From Trachythela sp. YZ-2020 (lineage: Eukaryota; Cnidaria; Anthozoa; Malacalcyonacea; Clavulariidae), in the NCBI GenBank assembly GCA_016169945.1, contig JADLSH010000327.1, positions 186,001 to 250,000 of the forward strand: 64,000 nucleotides of DNA, written 5' to 3'. This document shows, in pieces, positions 21,870-33,121 of this stretch. A model generated the notes under the pieces. The model made no database searches. It was not told the DNA's origin and saw only the letters and a list, made by a program, of their open reading frames with translations. How positions within the stretch are numbered: position 1 is the stretch's first letter; each line of letters opens with the position of its first letter. The translations under genes were made by a program, and so were the position numbers.

Positions 21870-22440
21870 CTATGCTGAAGTGAAAGTCTTTTTTCGAAGT
21901 TTATACATGTTTTCCAAACTTTTTCAAACTATTTTTGATATAAGGCTATTTCTATTACGCTCTATGTAATTAACAAGTTCGGCAAAAAAATTATTGTTGA
22001 CATTGTGCGAGGAACAACTGTGATTTCTTGAGAAATGCAAAAACGAAATAGCCTCTGGAAAGCGATAGAACACTATTACAATAATTTAGAGTGGGGGAGT
22101 TTTGTTAAGGATTCTGTGTAGGGTTTACTTAGGTTTAAAATCAAGCTTATTTCATGCCGAGAATGTATGACATAAGCCATTAGAAAACTTCAATATATAT
22201 CCCAAACAACTAATAGAAATTTTACCTGGATTAGATGTTTTCTCTGCGTTTGTCTTTGGTGGTGTTGGATTTTCTGCCATGTCTTTAATATAAGAAGAAA
22301 TGGCATTATAACGTACCACTGGGTCACTGGGCTCACTAGTTTATATGACGGATATTGTGGATCAAATAGATATTTTGAAGTCACAGCACGTCAAAGATTT
22401 AAGACCAACGCGAACGGCTTAGCACAATAAAACTAGACGT
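21870..22440. repeat. Block duplicated at 30790-31980
   Basis: Two separate parts match in the same order. 21875-21985 (TTCGAAGTTTATACATGTTTT...) matches 30805-30890 and also 59715-59790. 22200-22440 (ATTTTCTGCCAT ... CTAGTTTATATGACGGATAT) matches 31760-31980. The copy at 30.8 kb is spread apart by SINE-like insertions. Confidence 0.75.
22226..22280 (-). CDS. Short first coding exon, unknown protein (MAENPTPPK...)
   Basis: The minus-strand ATG at 22280 opens 18 codons, MAENPTPPKTNAEKTSNP, plus one base, then donor CCAG|GTAAAA. An exon of identical length and phase, with 10 of 18 residues identical, is at 31771-31825. The paired preservation of length, phase and donor is the evidence for a real exon. 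No downstream exon could be found, and function is unknown. Confidence 0.5.
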
Positions 22441-22444
22441 ATAT

Positions 22445-22935
22445 ATGTATGATATTAACAAACTGTGACATGCAGTTTTATAATATATATATATAAATAC
22501 TTAACTTCTTGTGAATACTTCAATAGTTCGACACTTTCACTAGATCTTCTTATGTTTCGAAACCACGAAGGTTTGAAGAATATGAGGGGGAATGTTTGGA
22601 TTTAGAATGTTTTATAATTGGACCAATCACCCCCTATTGTTTGTATTATTTTTTCTTCTTCCAAAAATATGCATTCATTATCAAATGATATTTTCTCTAA
22701 TAATTTGTACATTATCTACTATGGTTCACTATGATCAAGGATCATTTTGATGATAATAAACGATAAATTTGGGTGGCAATTAGCAGTTAGCTAAGCTGTT
22801 TACCGCCCTGCTAGTTAAGCCTGCTACTGGCTACATGCTCTGATTTAATATGCTTCAAAACTCATAGAAGTACATTAAAGTTGTGTTTGATTCTCTCCAG
22901 CGCTTCGATGGTTTCTCCCGGGTACTTTGTCTTTA
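22445..22935. other. No gene seen
   Basis: AT-rich DNA with a short (TA)n at 22485-22495. Nothing recognisable otherwise. Confidence 0.5.
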
Positions 22936-22937
22936 AT

Positions 22938-24690
22938 AATAATAATGAAAACTTTATTGAAACAAATTTTTTTAACATTACATACAATTGTAAATCTCAC
23001 TATATTAGGTAATTTACAATTGGCTACACGAATCGCAGATTACTATATATGTTACTATATGAACTATTTACAATCACAGAAAGAATTATAGACAAATGAT
23101 TATACATATTAAAAGTTAAGCAGTTCAGGATTGGTCCACTCCTTGTTTCTACAGCAGAAAACATAATATGTCGTTCTAATTGCGATGGACATTATCTTTT
23201 TCATGCAATATTGTTGGTGTTTTTTATCCAAGCCTACATTGTCTAACATTTTTATAAACGTAAAGCATTCTTTATCGAAAACACCGAGAGAGCTGATTGA
23301 CAAGTTTACAAATTCAACGGATGCAAATTGCTCGCGTTGTTCTTCAATTAAGTATTTGTATTTGGCTTTCTTGCGTTCAACGTTGTTGTGTAGGTTAGTT
23401 TCAAATCCAACAGTAAGTTCGAGGATATAGAGAGATTCATTAGGACTAATTAGTAGTAAATCTGGCCGATATATATCACCAGTTATTATTGAAGGGCTTC
23501 TAAATCCAGTTGAAACGTTTCTATTTTGTTGTCTTATCAGGTCTTTGTATTTTGCTTTCTTGCGTTTAACGTTGTTTGAGAGGTTTGATTCAAATCCTAC
23601 GGTGAGTTCAACAATATAGAGGTGTTTGTCTGAGGTGGAAAGAAGTAAATCTGGACGATATTCGTCTCCTGTTATAATCGAGGGGCTGTCAAATCCAGGG
23701 AGGTCAACAAATAGTTTACACGCGTTTATAGTTTGAAAAGTTTTTGCAATAAAATTCAGTACTGAATCATGTCTCCATGTAAATCGATCCAAGTAATGTT
23801 GACAACCGGCAACAACGTGTAGAAGGGTTTCAGGCTGTAAACAGAATGAGCAGTCAGGACTTGATGAGATACCCCATCTATTTAGGTTCTTTCGAGTAGG
23901 GAGAGTGTTGTTTATGTAGCGAATTGTGAAATTAAAAATATTCTTTGGTAGTTTTGATTGGGATAAAGACCATATCGCGTTAAGTTGTGACAGGGAGAAT
24001 TTGGAAACATTTTTAAAAAAGGAACCTTGACATGTCAAGTGATCTCTAAGTTTATCCTCTTGGACAGAATGAAATTTCTTTAAAACTTCCTTGGTTGAGT
24101 TGTAGCTATCGTATTGGATGTTAGTATGAGTATTAGTTGACTTCCAGAGTTCTTTTATAGAATCGTTTGGAGATGTTTTTAAGCGTTGCGTAGAACTGTT
24201 TGACACTGAATAAATTTGACGGATGCAGGTAGGATATTTAAACCAAACTTGTTGCGTGTTAGATAGACGTTAGTAAGTGTTCCAGATATAGGTACTTCCA
24301 GCCATTTACGAATGTAATTGTTTACCAGAGAGTCAACATTTTCAATGACCCAAGTTTTAGATATAGCAGCAACGGTAAAATGCCAGGAGAGTTTAGACAA
24401 AACATAGCGACTGTAAAGAAGAAGTTTATTTTTCGGATGCAGAGGTTTAAGATCTATATCAGACATCAATTCTTGTATCAGAGAGAGTAGTTTAGATTTA
24501 TGTTCTTGATTGGACATATCAAAGTCAAAGAATCGTCCCAAATATTCAAATGATTCCCCGATTTTAGTGGTTGGTATGACATGCTTATTGATAAGCAGCT
24601 TCGGCAGATATTGCACAGATTTTGTTAGGACTTTCTTGATACCGAAAGTACTACATTTCTCAACTCTAATAAACATATTGGACCATTGGC
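22938..24690 (-). mobile_element. 5'-truncated LINE with restriction-like endonuclease (R2-superclade-like)
   Basis: The 3' end is an (ATT)n tail at 22938-22950, preceded on the minus strand by an AATAAAG signal. Coding sequence covers only the part after the RT core. The 5' junction lies against the (ATT)n tail of another LINE at about 24698, so this element appears inserted at, or truncated against, that tail. Confidence 0.8.
23109..24676 (-). pseudogene. REL-type LINE ORF, C-terminal half with duplicated nuclease core
   Basis: The first part (24676-24180) reads like the RT thumb/linker: VEKCSTFGIKK, FEYLGRFFDF, LHPKNKLLLYSRYVLSKLSW. A frameshift near 24190 joins it to the second part. There, CSFCLQPETLLHVVAGCQHY supplies the CCHC motif, RFTWRHDSVLNFI the RHD box, and RPDLLL...LYIVELTVGFE the PD-(D/E)XK-like core of the restriction-like endonuclease. 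That core (SPSIITGD.YRPDLLL...VELTVGFE.NL.NNV.RKKAKYK.LI) then occurs a second time, 189 bases (63 codons) further on, in frame. A single core is usual for R2/R4/NeSL-type proteins. The catalytic RT box is absent. Confidence 0.82.
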
Positions 24691-24695
24691 ACCAG

Positions 24696-24734
<39 letters not shown>

Positions 24735-25195
24735 GTAATAATAATCTGTTAATTAACCGCTTTGCCGTAAAACTGAATTGCACGGTATTCATAGGAAAAA
24801 TGTAAAATACCCTAATTAAATTACCTAAACTAAATACATATAATTATATGCATCAAGACTATTTAATTGTAATGAAAGTTTTCAATCTCTCCGTGTTCGT
24901 AAAAGGCATAATAACTGTTCTGTCCTTAGATAAATTTTATGTTCATAAACTGCAGAAAAAGTATTGACAATACGTGCTAAGGGATTGTGACTGATATCTT
25001 GAACAGATCTTAATCTACTAATGAATGATTTGCTAAGATTATTTCTACGACTTTCAAGAGTTTCCAAACCAGAGTATGACAAAGCAGTTCCATAGGATAA
25101 TAATGGGAAAATAATCCAAAGCGCACGTTTCTGGATAGATTCAATTAAGTCAGACAGGTTAGCCGTCAGATTGGACTTTTCCTGCCACATCAAAA
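24691..25195 (-). pseudogene. LINE 3'-end fragment
   Basis: Minus-strand residues LIESIQKRALWIIFP, LSYSGLETLESRRNNLSKSF and ISRLRSV are the usual C-terminus of CR1/RTE/L2-type ORF2 proteins. A 3' UTR of ~190 bases ends in the (TTA)n tract 24698-24742. There is no RT domain. It is severely 5'-truncated. Confidence 0.75.
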
Positions 25196-25715
25196 TAATA
25201 TTAAACTTTCTACTTTAGCTCCGTGATCAGACATGGGTCGTGTAGTGGCAGCCATGCAGGGGTGCCCTATAGTAAGACTTCGACTTAGCCTTTTAAGCTG
25301 CCTCCTTCGCTATTTAACTCTCGGGTACAAGGAAAGGTGATTGGCATCCTTACCATGATCTTGACCTTAACCAAGTGATTTTATCTCTAATTTTTTTGTT
25401 TTTATTGCTTTACCTAGTGTCGCGAGTTCTATTTTAACTGAGGTCTGAGAATGACAAAATTTTACCACCTTTTGCCTTTTGCTTCAGAGTTGGCGAATTG
25501 TCAACCCTCAAACACGCCCTAACTCGCGATGTCTCTGGATTTATTCCAATAAATATTAATGTTTTAACCATTCTATATTCTGTCTTAAAATACATAATTA
25601 TATTACGGCTTGATCACAGACGACTGATGAGGAGCATGACAGTTATTGGCATGTGCCAGCTGCTACATACCTATAATTTATTATTAATGTGTATATATGT
25701 ACTATTTACAAAACG
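25196..25715. other. No gene seen
   Basis: The ORF starting near 25498 runs into the hairpin at 25726 and has no protein character. Nothing else is recognisable. Confidence 0.5.
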
Positions 25716-25725
25716 AGTTGGAGGG

Positions 25726-25789
25726 CTTTATCGGTGTATAAAGACGCGAGCCGAAGGCGAGCGGCTTTATACACCGATAAAGCCCGACA
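25726..25789. repeat. Perfect-stem hairpin
   Basis: GGGCTTTATCGGTGTATAAAG pairs with its inverted copy; the loop side carries CGAGCCGAAGGCGAGCG. A hairpin of the same style (CGCTCGCCTTCGGCTCGAG loop) is at 32678-32748, and similar ones lie in the 20-21.5 kb array. Confidence 0.85.
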
Positions 25790-25839
25790 ACGAGTTATGT
25801 AAATGGCTTCAAAAATTTCCATTAATTAGTATTTATCTA

Positions 25840-25991
25840 CAGGGTGTATAAAAAAAAAGTGAACCCTTTGAAATTAAATAAAATATGGTACAATAGATTC
25901 TTTGAAAGAAAATGCAAATATGAAGTTCAATTTCAAAAGGTTCACTATTGTATTAAATTTCAAAGGGTTCACTTTTTTTTGAGACACCCTG
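25840..25991. mobile_element. Mariner-type MITE (CAGGGTG ends, TA target)
   Basis: It begins TA-CAGGGTGTAT and ends AGACACCCTG-(T)TA, and is nearly a full palindrome containing CCCTTTGAAATTAAATA-type arms. Its inner sequence matches the MITE at 26622-26773, so both belong to one family. Confidence 0.85.
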
Positions 25992-26087
25992 TTAGTGTGA
26001 AATTATTTAGCAATGCAAACGAGGGACACGCTGCAGTGCGTTTGGACTGCTGCTTGTGCCGCAGCATAGTTTTGGTGTAATTGTGAG

Positions 26088-26345
26088 ATGAAGCGCTTCA
26101 GGTCGGCTAAAACCGTTGACGAAGAACGAGATAGTGTAGAAGCGGCTGTTCCATCTACCACAAGATATTGCACAAAATGGGCTTACAAGATTTTTGAAGA
26201 CTGGCAATTGAGCAGAAAAAATAAAGTTGCAATTGAAGAAGCAACGGCTTTGAGATTTGATAATCTATCGAGCGTGCAAGACCTAGACTCGGTGAAACTT
26301 GAAGAGTTGTCTGGTGAGTCATTGAACTTTTGGCTAAGTAAATTT
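26088..26345 (+). CDS. Exon of a KIAA1958/DUF3504-like (Crypton-derived) protein
   Basis: The ATG begins MKRFRSAKTVDEERDSVEAA, then STTRYCTKWAYKIFEDWQLS, then LDSVKLEELSGESLNFWLSK. The exon stops at donor AATTT|GTACGT after exactly 86 codons. A helical WAYKIFEDW segment followed by a LN.WLSKF segment is the N-terminal layout of KIAA1958-like proteins, which descend from Crypton tyrosine recombinases. No following exon with the catalytic domain is present; a dispersed repeat and a MITE follow instead. It may be a transposon fragment or the first exon of a gene with a distant second exon. Confidence 0.6.
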
Positions 26346-26370
26346 GTACGTTTGAATTGTTGGTTTAGTT

Positions 26371-26865
26371 TGACTGTATTCCAGTGTGTATAGTTGAGTG
26401 TACTTTAGTTTGGAAAGGACAGTGTACTTATTGTGTAAACTTTAGCCATTAAAGCTATTTTTAATGAAAATGGCTTTTGAAAGGTATAAGAAAGTGTTGA
26501 TAAAATTTAATGAGTGAATTTTGAATGAGTGTTCTATCAAATTTAAAGACACTGATGTTTTATTAATGAGTGTTCTATCACATTTAAAGACACTGATGTT
26601 TTATTAATGAGTTCTGTAGTACAGGGTGAGTCAGAAAAAAGTGATGCCTTTGAAATTTAATACAATAGTGAACCTTTTGAAATTGAACTTCATATTTGCA
26701 TTTTCTTTCAAAGAATCTATTGTACCCTATTGTATTTAATTTCAAAGGCATCACTTTTTTCTGACTCACCCTGTACATGGTAGAAAGATTGATTAAAGAT
26801 GCATTTCTTTTTTATTTTGTTTATGAATAATTAATGAATTTTTGAATACTATTTATATGAGGTAT
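26371..26865 (+). repeat. Dispersed repeat holding a MITE (partner at 57703-58020)
   Basis: From CCAGTGTGTATAGTTG through the paired TTTAAAGACACTGATGTTTTA units to the GATTAAAGATGCATTTC region, it matches 57703-58020 at very high identity. The only large difference is the MITE at 26622-26773, absent from the partner. Confidence 0.9.
26622..26773. mobile_element. 152-bp mariner-type MITE with TA duplication
   Basis: CAGGGTGAGTCAG ... CTGACTCACCCTG is flanked by TA on both sides (26620-26621 and 26774-26775). The paralogous repeat at 57.9 kb has a single TA (57945-57946) at the same place, an empty-site proof of insertion. The inside is nearly all palindrome. Confidence 0.95.
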
Positions 26866-27479
26866 AATAACAATACCACATTACAAATAATTTTCTCGCC
26901 TTTTCGATTTCGCTTGCATGTTTCATGTACCTATTACACTATCAAACACACTATCTTATAAAATTCGCCTTGGGATGCGCCAATAAAACTACCGTATTCT
27001 GGTACCTATTTCAGTAATAGTCTGCGCTCCCATCTACACACTATAGTATCCGCAAAAATCTCATTGCAACGCTGGCAGATCAAAATTGCACACATTTGGC
27101 ACTAAGTCTGTATGACGTATATTCTGTCAACCAATTAGAACTCGCTCTAGTCAATTTGAAAATGCGAGAGGTTGCTGCTTGCACGTATTTACAGTCAGCT
27201 TCAACAGGGCGCTGTAAAACACGGCCAGCGAAACGGCTATGGCGCCCTTGATCTATGTGTGACGCAGGTAAAGAAACAGTTTATGCAGATTTCTATGGAG
27301 TTTGATCATGGAATTGAGGATGTTGCAGTTATAGCTCATGCAGTTTTTTTTTAAACTTCGCCTTTGAAAATATGAAGTTTTTTAGATTGTGTTGTTTCTT
27401 ATTTTATAAAAGTATATGAATAAATGCAGTGTGCAGAAATGAGAGCAATAATAGATATATTTATAATAGAAGACGTTTA
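26866..27479. other. No gene supported
   Basis: The ORF at 27172-27354 has no recognisable domain and weak coding character. Nothing else is seen. Confidence 0.45.
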
Positions 27480-29067
27480 ATATTTTTATGCAAAATCATA
27501 TGGAGATCATGGTTCAATTCCTTGAACGCTGTGTCTTCAACAACATTAAATATCATGTGTTCTAACAACTGAACGCTTGTCAACATGGATTTGTGCCAGG
27601 AAAATCATGCGTTACACAACTTGTTGAGGTATTTGAACAAATAGGTCGTAAATTGGACAACGGTGAGCAAATAGATGTACTGTATTTGGACATGGCGAAA
27701 GCGTTCGATAAAGTAAGTCACGCTCAGCTACTAAATCGACTTCGCGAATTTGGGTTTAGAGGGAACATTCTGAATTGGTTTTCTTCATATCTAAGTGATC
27801 GTTACCAACAGACAACGGTTCTTGGAGCGACGTCAAGACCGTTAAAAGTTACATCAGGAGTACCACAAGGCTCTATTCTTGGTCCACTGTTATTTCTGTT
27901 GTACGAAAATCATCTATCGCAAGCAGTTCATAATTCAAAAATCGCAACCTTTGCCGACGATACAAAAATCTTTAGAACTATAAGTTCAATATCTGACGCA
28001 TCATTGCTACAAGAAGATCTCGCAAACTTTGAACTGTGCTCCAACAACGCCAAGCTAGAACTCAACGCTGATAAATGCAAGGTTTTAACAATAAGCAGGA
28101 AGCACAACGAAATTGAATACCCGTATAAGCTGCACGATACTGTCTTGGAAAGTACCGACTACGAGCGTGATCTGGGAGTGTGGACTTCATCAAATCTGAC
28201 CTGGTCTAAACATGTCGAGTCTCAATGCGCACAAGCCACCAGAATGCTAGGATATATAAGAAGATCAACACTGGACATAAAATCTGTCTCCGTCCGTCGC
28301 ACTCTGTATTTGACTCTAGTCCGTTCCCAACTATGCTACAGTTCTCAAGTCTGGGCTCCACAATTAGTAAACTTGATCAAACGAACAGAAAGAGTCCAAA
28401 GACGCGCAACTAAGTTCATCTTAGATCTGCCCTTTTCTGCGACATCAGTTACAGCGAGAGACTCGTGGCGTTAGATATCATTCCTCTGTGCTATTGGCAT
28501 GAATTTCTAGATTTGATTTTCCTGTTCAAATGTATTCATGGGTTGATAGACATCAACGCAGAGTTACTGCCAACACAACAGAACCGGGAGAGGATTACAA
28601 GATCAGCCGATCCTGACTGCATGCTGTTTACAACAACAAAATGCAAGACTGTGACATTCCAGAAGTCCTTTCTGACAAGATCAACGAGAGTGTGGAATAT
28701 ATTGCCAAAAAACTTGACGAACAAAGACGCCACTTTCAATGCATTTAAAAACGGACTTTACGAGTATTATAGTTCAGCTTTAACAAACGTTTACGATTCC
28801 GAGAATCCACGAACATGGAAGTCAATATGTCTGTCGTGTAATAAGTCTCGTACCTTGTCTTCGTCCAAGTCATGTTGTTTTTAATTGAATATTGTATGTT
28901 TGTGTTGTAAATGTAAAGACTAAAGGGCCGCTGTAATTGGCGAAAGCTGTAGCGTATACCCTGCCATTTGAGTTTGGTGTGTATTGTTTGTCTAAATCAT
29001 GATGTAATATAAGATGTAACTATACGTGTATATTTGGCAAAGCTTAATAAATAAATAAATAAATAAC
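27480..29067 (+). mobile_element. 5'-truncated CR1/Rex-type LINE with AATA tail
   Basis: Coding sequence starts within the RT fingers (LERCVFNNIKYHV, with an in-frame stop upstream of CQHGFVPGKSC). It continues through the RT and C-terminus to a stop at 28884, then a 3' UTR and an (AATA)n tail at 29046-29064. Confidence 0.85.
27511..28884 (+). pseudogene. LINE RT and C-terminal region, one frameshift
   Basis: RT motifs are HGFVPGKSCVTQLVEVF, LYLDMAKAFDKVSH, SGVPQGSILGPLLF and the catalytic FADD at 27950-27961, then ELNADKCKVL and LGVWTSSNLTWSKHVES. A frameshift at about 28445-28460 moves into YSERLVALDIIPLCYWHEFL and the tail with STRVWNILPKNLTN. The endonuclease is absent. The copy is dead but little decayed. 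Confidence 0.87.
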
Positions 29068-29399
29068 AACAGTCAATAGTTCATTGTAATCATTCATTAC
29101 AAATTTGCCACTTTGCCGTCGTGTTTTTGCCTTTGATCTTTATATTTAAGCCATGTAGCTCAAATAATGCTAAAATACCTTTCAAGCTTAATCAATGTTG
29201 TATTAACCGTACAGAGTGACCTACGCCTTTGCAAATCCACAAACTAAACTGCATTCTATAAATAGCAAGTATACAAAATAGTCACTTACCAGCTTAAAAC
29301 GCTTCCGATTTGAAAAAGGTTTCGAAAATGGCAGTTAAATTGGCAGTTAAACTGACGCATACATTGAAAAAGAGAATTTTTGTCTTAGTCAATCATGAC

Positions 29400-30270
29400 G
29401 TGGCTAGTTGCCAGTTTTCACCAGTGAACTATATATACATGGAAGGTCTACTCCAGCTCAAAAAGTGAAGCCAAACATGGCGGAAATTGAAAACATTCTG
29501 GTGCGTCATTTTCAGTCCCCTACACGCGCGGTCAAACTCTTTAATGGCGGAGGAGGTTGTTTTTAAAAAATACAACAAAGTTTCAAACGACAAAAATTCT
29601 GTGTTTTGTTTTGCTGTGGTTTAAATATTAATTAAACCTATATTTGACGTACATTTCTAGGTAAAAACCACAATTGAAGGTCACTTTATGAATAATAAAA
29701 TGCCAAACAATATGAAATTGCATATCAATTTTTCATTGTATACACGAAAAACTTTCTTAATATACTAAACGCTAGCCTAAAATTGTAGTTGAAAAGAAGT
29801 GGTATGTGACAAAAAAAACACAAATAAACAATATAATGAAGTGGAAGAATTCAGAAATGAGCAAAAACAAAAACAAAAATGTTATTCATAATGAAAAATA
29901 CAGATTGACTGAAAAACAGAAACAAAATTTTGAAATTTCTTGTTAGATTCGAAATGAAAAATACAGATTTACTCACACATACAGTTGGAAAAACAGCGGA
30001 AAACAACCAAAGTCTACATTAAATATATAAACTTTAGGTTATTTCTTTCTTGCCCTTTATAAAATGAACAGAACAGGATATGAAAATCGCGAAAAACATC
30101 ACTCCCCGCTTCTCCCCGCCATCAAAAAGGATTGACCGCGCGCGTAGGGGACTGAAAATGACGCACCAGAATGCCTTCAATTTCCGCCATGTTTGGCTTC
30201 ACTTTTTGATTACGTAACAGTTAGAAGTCGGTCTTCCATGTATATATAGTTCACTGGTTTTTACTCGGCG
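29400..30270. mobile_element. Non-autonomous element with ~150-bp terminal inverted repeats
   Basis: 29415-29550 (CACCAGTGAACTATATATAC ... AACATGGCGGAAATTGAAAA ... CACGCGCGGTCAA) returns inverted at 30113-30268 with modest divergence. The ~560-base interior is A-rich and non-coding. Target duplications could not be fixed because the outermost bases differ. Confidence 0.8.
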
Positions 30271-30408
30271 TGAACTCGCGCATGCGCATAACGTACAAAA
30301 GCACCAAACGTCCATGACATAGAAACAGGACGACTTTGAACTTCGCTATGTTCTCCTTCATCATTCTCCCAGTTGTAAATACCCAAGTGGAATTATTATC
30401 ATTGCCCA

Positions 30409-30930
30409 GGGCTTACGTCCGGAACGGCGCTTCGCGCCTTCACAGAGCTTTAGGTCCGGATAAGATATGCCTTCGCATGTTTCGCTGACAACTGATAAAA
30501 TATCTTAACTCTTTCCTTAACAAAATTTGAAATAACGATTTATCACTGTCATAATATCTTATTGGTAGATGAAAACTGCCTTGAATTAATTTTTGTGACA
30601 AATTATATACAAGACCATACATATCATACATACTTAGGTATTATTTCATGACTGTGCACTAGCTTTAATTAACTGTGTATAAGTCACCCGTATATCAGCA
30701 TAAAATATCACTGCATGCGCATACTGTGAACTTATGCGGTTTTGCTGGAAGATTGATCGCAAATTCACTGGAAATTGCCTAAATGGCTATGCTGAAAGTG
30801 AAATTCTTTTCCCGAAGTTTATACATGTTTTCCAAAACTTTTCAAACCATTTTTGTTATAGGGCTATTTCTATTATGCTTTATATAGTTCACAATACTGT
30901 AAGTATATTCATAATACGCTGTTGCATGTA
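30409..30930. repeat. Dispersed repeat (partner 59261-59800)
   Basis: It starts TACGTCCGGAACGGCGCTT and matches 59268 onward through GAGCTTTAGGTCCGGATAAG and TTTATACATGTTTTCCAA to ATAGTTCACAATACTGTAAG. The 59-kb copy has a 47-base insertion near 59290-59335. Confidence 0.85.
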
Positions 30931-31074
30931 AGTTCGTTAATTACCCATATTCACTAAAATTGTTACAAACATTGAAGAATTTTCTGGCCATGTGGAAGCC
31001 GTATCCTCTTTTCGATACACACCGTATAGACATTGCAGAGGGGTCAGAGAAGTGTAAATATTCCAAATTTTGAG

Positions 31075-31690
31075 CATCTATATCTCGCTCGATAGAATTG
31101 AATGTTGAATTGTTGTAAAAATAGATAATGTATAGGCTACGTACATAATATAGGTAAGCGAGATACTTGATGTAATCGGTCACTGAAAAGCCCCAACGGG
31201 GAGTGAGCTGAATAATGTATGTATGCATGTAACTATGAAGTTTTGTAGATTAAAATTTCGAGCATAGTCTTGGAGCGAAATAGCAGAAGTTGTGAAAAAT
31301 GCAAGTATAGGCCCTGCAGCAGGAATCTAACCTGCGGCCCTGCTATTCCGGTGCAACGTGCTGCCAAGACCAGTTGCCTTGAGCTCAAGTTCATGTATAT
31401 ACGAGGGTAAATATTATAATTTTGGGGCATCTCGTTCGATAGAGCTGAATGGTGAAGGTGTTTGTTGATGGAATTTTCGAGCGAAAATTATATACATACC
31501 TTTAGACGTAAACAGGTGCAGTTGCGAAAAGTGCAACTATGGGCCTAACCAGAAATTGGCGCCACCCTAGCATATATACATGAACTTGTGGTTAGCTCTT
31601 GACAACTGCACTGCAAGCGCAGTTGGCCGAGCGCGCTTTACCGGAATCGCAGAGGCGCAGGTTCGATCCTACCAGAGGGCATTATAATGC
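31075..31690. repeat. tRNA-derived SINE-like sequences (two heads)
   Basis: On the minus strand at about 31390-31315 and on the plus strand at 31614-31680 are tRNA-like heads: an A-box-like TTGGCCGAGCGCG and a B box GGTTCGATCCT (plus copy) or GGTTAGATTCC (minus copy). Flanking bodies (GTTGTGAAAAATGCAAG / GTTGCGAAAAGTGCAAC; CTCGTTCGATAGAGCTGAAT / CTCGCTCGATAGAATTGAAT) are repeated between 31075 and 31560. Neither head folds into a complete tRNA by eye. Confidence 0.6.
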
Positions 31691-31770
31691 TATTACACTG
31701 AGCTAGGGTTATAGTCAAATTATGGTTAGTATACAAACCATAATAACTTCAAGAGGGTTGATCCATTTAC

Positions 31771-31825
31771 CTGCATCACGTGTTTCCTTTTGTTTCGCCT
31801 TGGCTGGTGTTGGGTTTTCTGCCAT
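31771..31825 (-). CDS. Short first coding exon, unknown protein (paralogue of 22.2 kb exon)
   Basis: The minus-strand ATG opens MAENPTPAKAKQKETRDA plus one base, then donor GCAG|GTAAAT. Length, phase and start agree with the exon at 22226-22280. The preceding bases TTTTCTTATAG|TAAAGAAATGG could be an acceptor after a 5' UTR intron. The product is unknown. Confidence 0.5.
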
Positions 31826-31989
31826 TTCTTTACTATAAGAAAATGCATCATTACATTACCACTCGATCACTGGGTTCACTAGTTTATATGACGGATATAA
31901 ACATGAATTCATACAATCATTAAAGATTTTGGACCAACGTTATAACGGCTTAACGCAATAAACTAGATTAAAAACACTTCAACATTTCG

Positions 31990-32660
31990 AGCGGAGGCCC
32001 TTCGACGTCAAAGTTAGTCGACATGAAAGTTTTTTATCTTTATCAAGCAGAAGAGAATTATGTATGCATGCCTGACCACAAACCGACATAGCTTCTTATA
32101 TCTACTGAGTAGTACGTTGCCTAGATGTGTCCAAATTGTGAAACTGTATATTTTGTCTTCCTATGTAAGTTGCGGAGTTTTCACAATAACCACAAGTCCA
32201 CAATCTGGTCTTCGAACGTTGAATTAAAGGGAGATATCCATATGACACGTAATAAAAAAGTTACGAAGTAAAGCGTCATCCATAAAAATCAATATTTTCA
32301 CAAGCGTACAAACCCTAGACTGTGAGGGGGAAGTGGTTTTATGACCAATGTATACACGTTCTGAAATGTTGATGATAGATTCATCATCATTAACCGAGTT
32401 TCAACATTTTTACAGTCTGCAGCCTTGTAAAGATATTGACTATTATGGGATCCCTTATTGATGTATGTCGTAACTTTAATTTAAAAACTCATTAATAATT
32501 CATGAGGAAAATTCAAAAGAAATGAATGTTTAATCAATGTTTTTAAATCGGATAAAGGTTTGTCCTGATTTACATAAACTTCAGCTTTGATTTTCTCGGC
32601 TTAGACAATGTTTATTTTTAAAATTACTTCGCCAATGAACTCATAAGATGGGTCGTTGTT
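31990..32660. other. Repeat-derived non-coding DNA
   Basis: A 31985-32005 piece (GAGCGGAGGCCCTTCGACGT) is a relic of the CGAAGG-CCTTCG family. 32195-32260 (CACAATCTGGTCTTCGAACG) resembles 47555-47615. No gene is seen. Confidence 0.5.
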
Positions 32661-32677
32661 TAAGTTCGATAAAACAT

Positions 32678-32748
32678 TCGCATCCGATCTTTATCTGATA
32701 TACAAACGCTCGCCTTCGGCTCGAGTCTCTATATCATATAAAGATCGA
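32678..32748. repeat. Hairpin with CTCGCCTTCGGCTCGAG loop region
   Basis: CGATCTTTATCTGATATA pairs imperfectly with TATATCATATAAAGATCG. It is the same design as 25726-25789. Confidence 0.75.
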
Positions 32749-32769
32749 CTGCTCATGTTTTATCAACAA

Positions 32770-33121
32770 CTTAAAGAATGGAATGAAGTCGATACGTTTA
32801 AAATAGAGTGGTCTGATTAACCTAAATATGGTGAATTAAAAGAAGTGGACAAAAAGTTGTTGTAATGTAGATTTCATTACAATTTTTCTAAATTTCTTGG
32901 ATTTTTTGTTTTGCTTTTAAAATAAACAAATTTCAAATTATTTATTTTTACTGTATCTCAATTTCTTGTTATTTCATTCTCAATCACTTGGAATCATTCA
33001 CTCGCCAATAGTTAAATTTGTAAAAATAACCAATCATTCGAAAGCTGAATCGCAAAGCGTTCCCATGAATATCAACGTAAAATTTTTACTGTTTTATTTC
33101 TTTTAAAACTAATATTTGAAA
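32770..33121. other. 3' flank of the TRADD-N-like gene
   Basis: AT-rich. TTTATT (AATAAA on the minus strand) occurs near 33092 and 32940, suitable poly(A) signals for the minus-strand gene. Nothing else is seen. Confidence 0.5.

Noticed and set aside
31614..31680. Functional tRNA gene
   Set aside because: A- and B-box-like words are present, but the acceptor stem and anticodon arm do not pair by eye, and related SINE bodies surround it.
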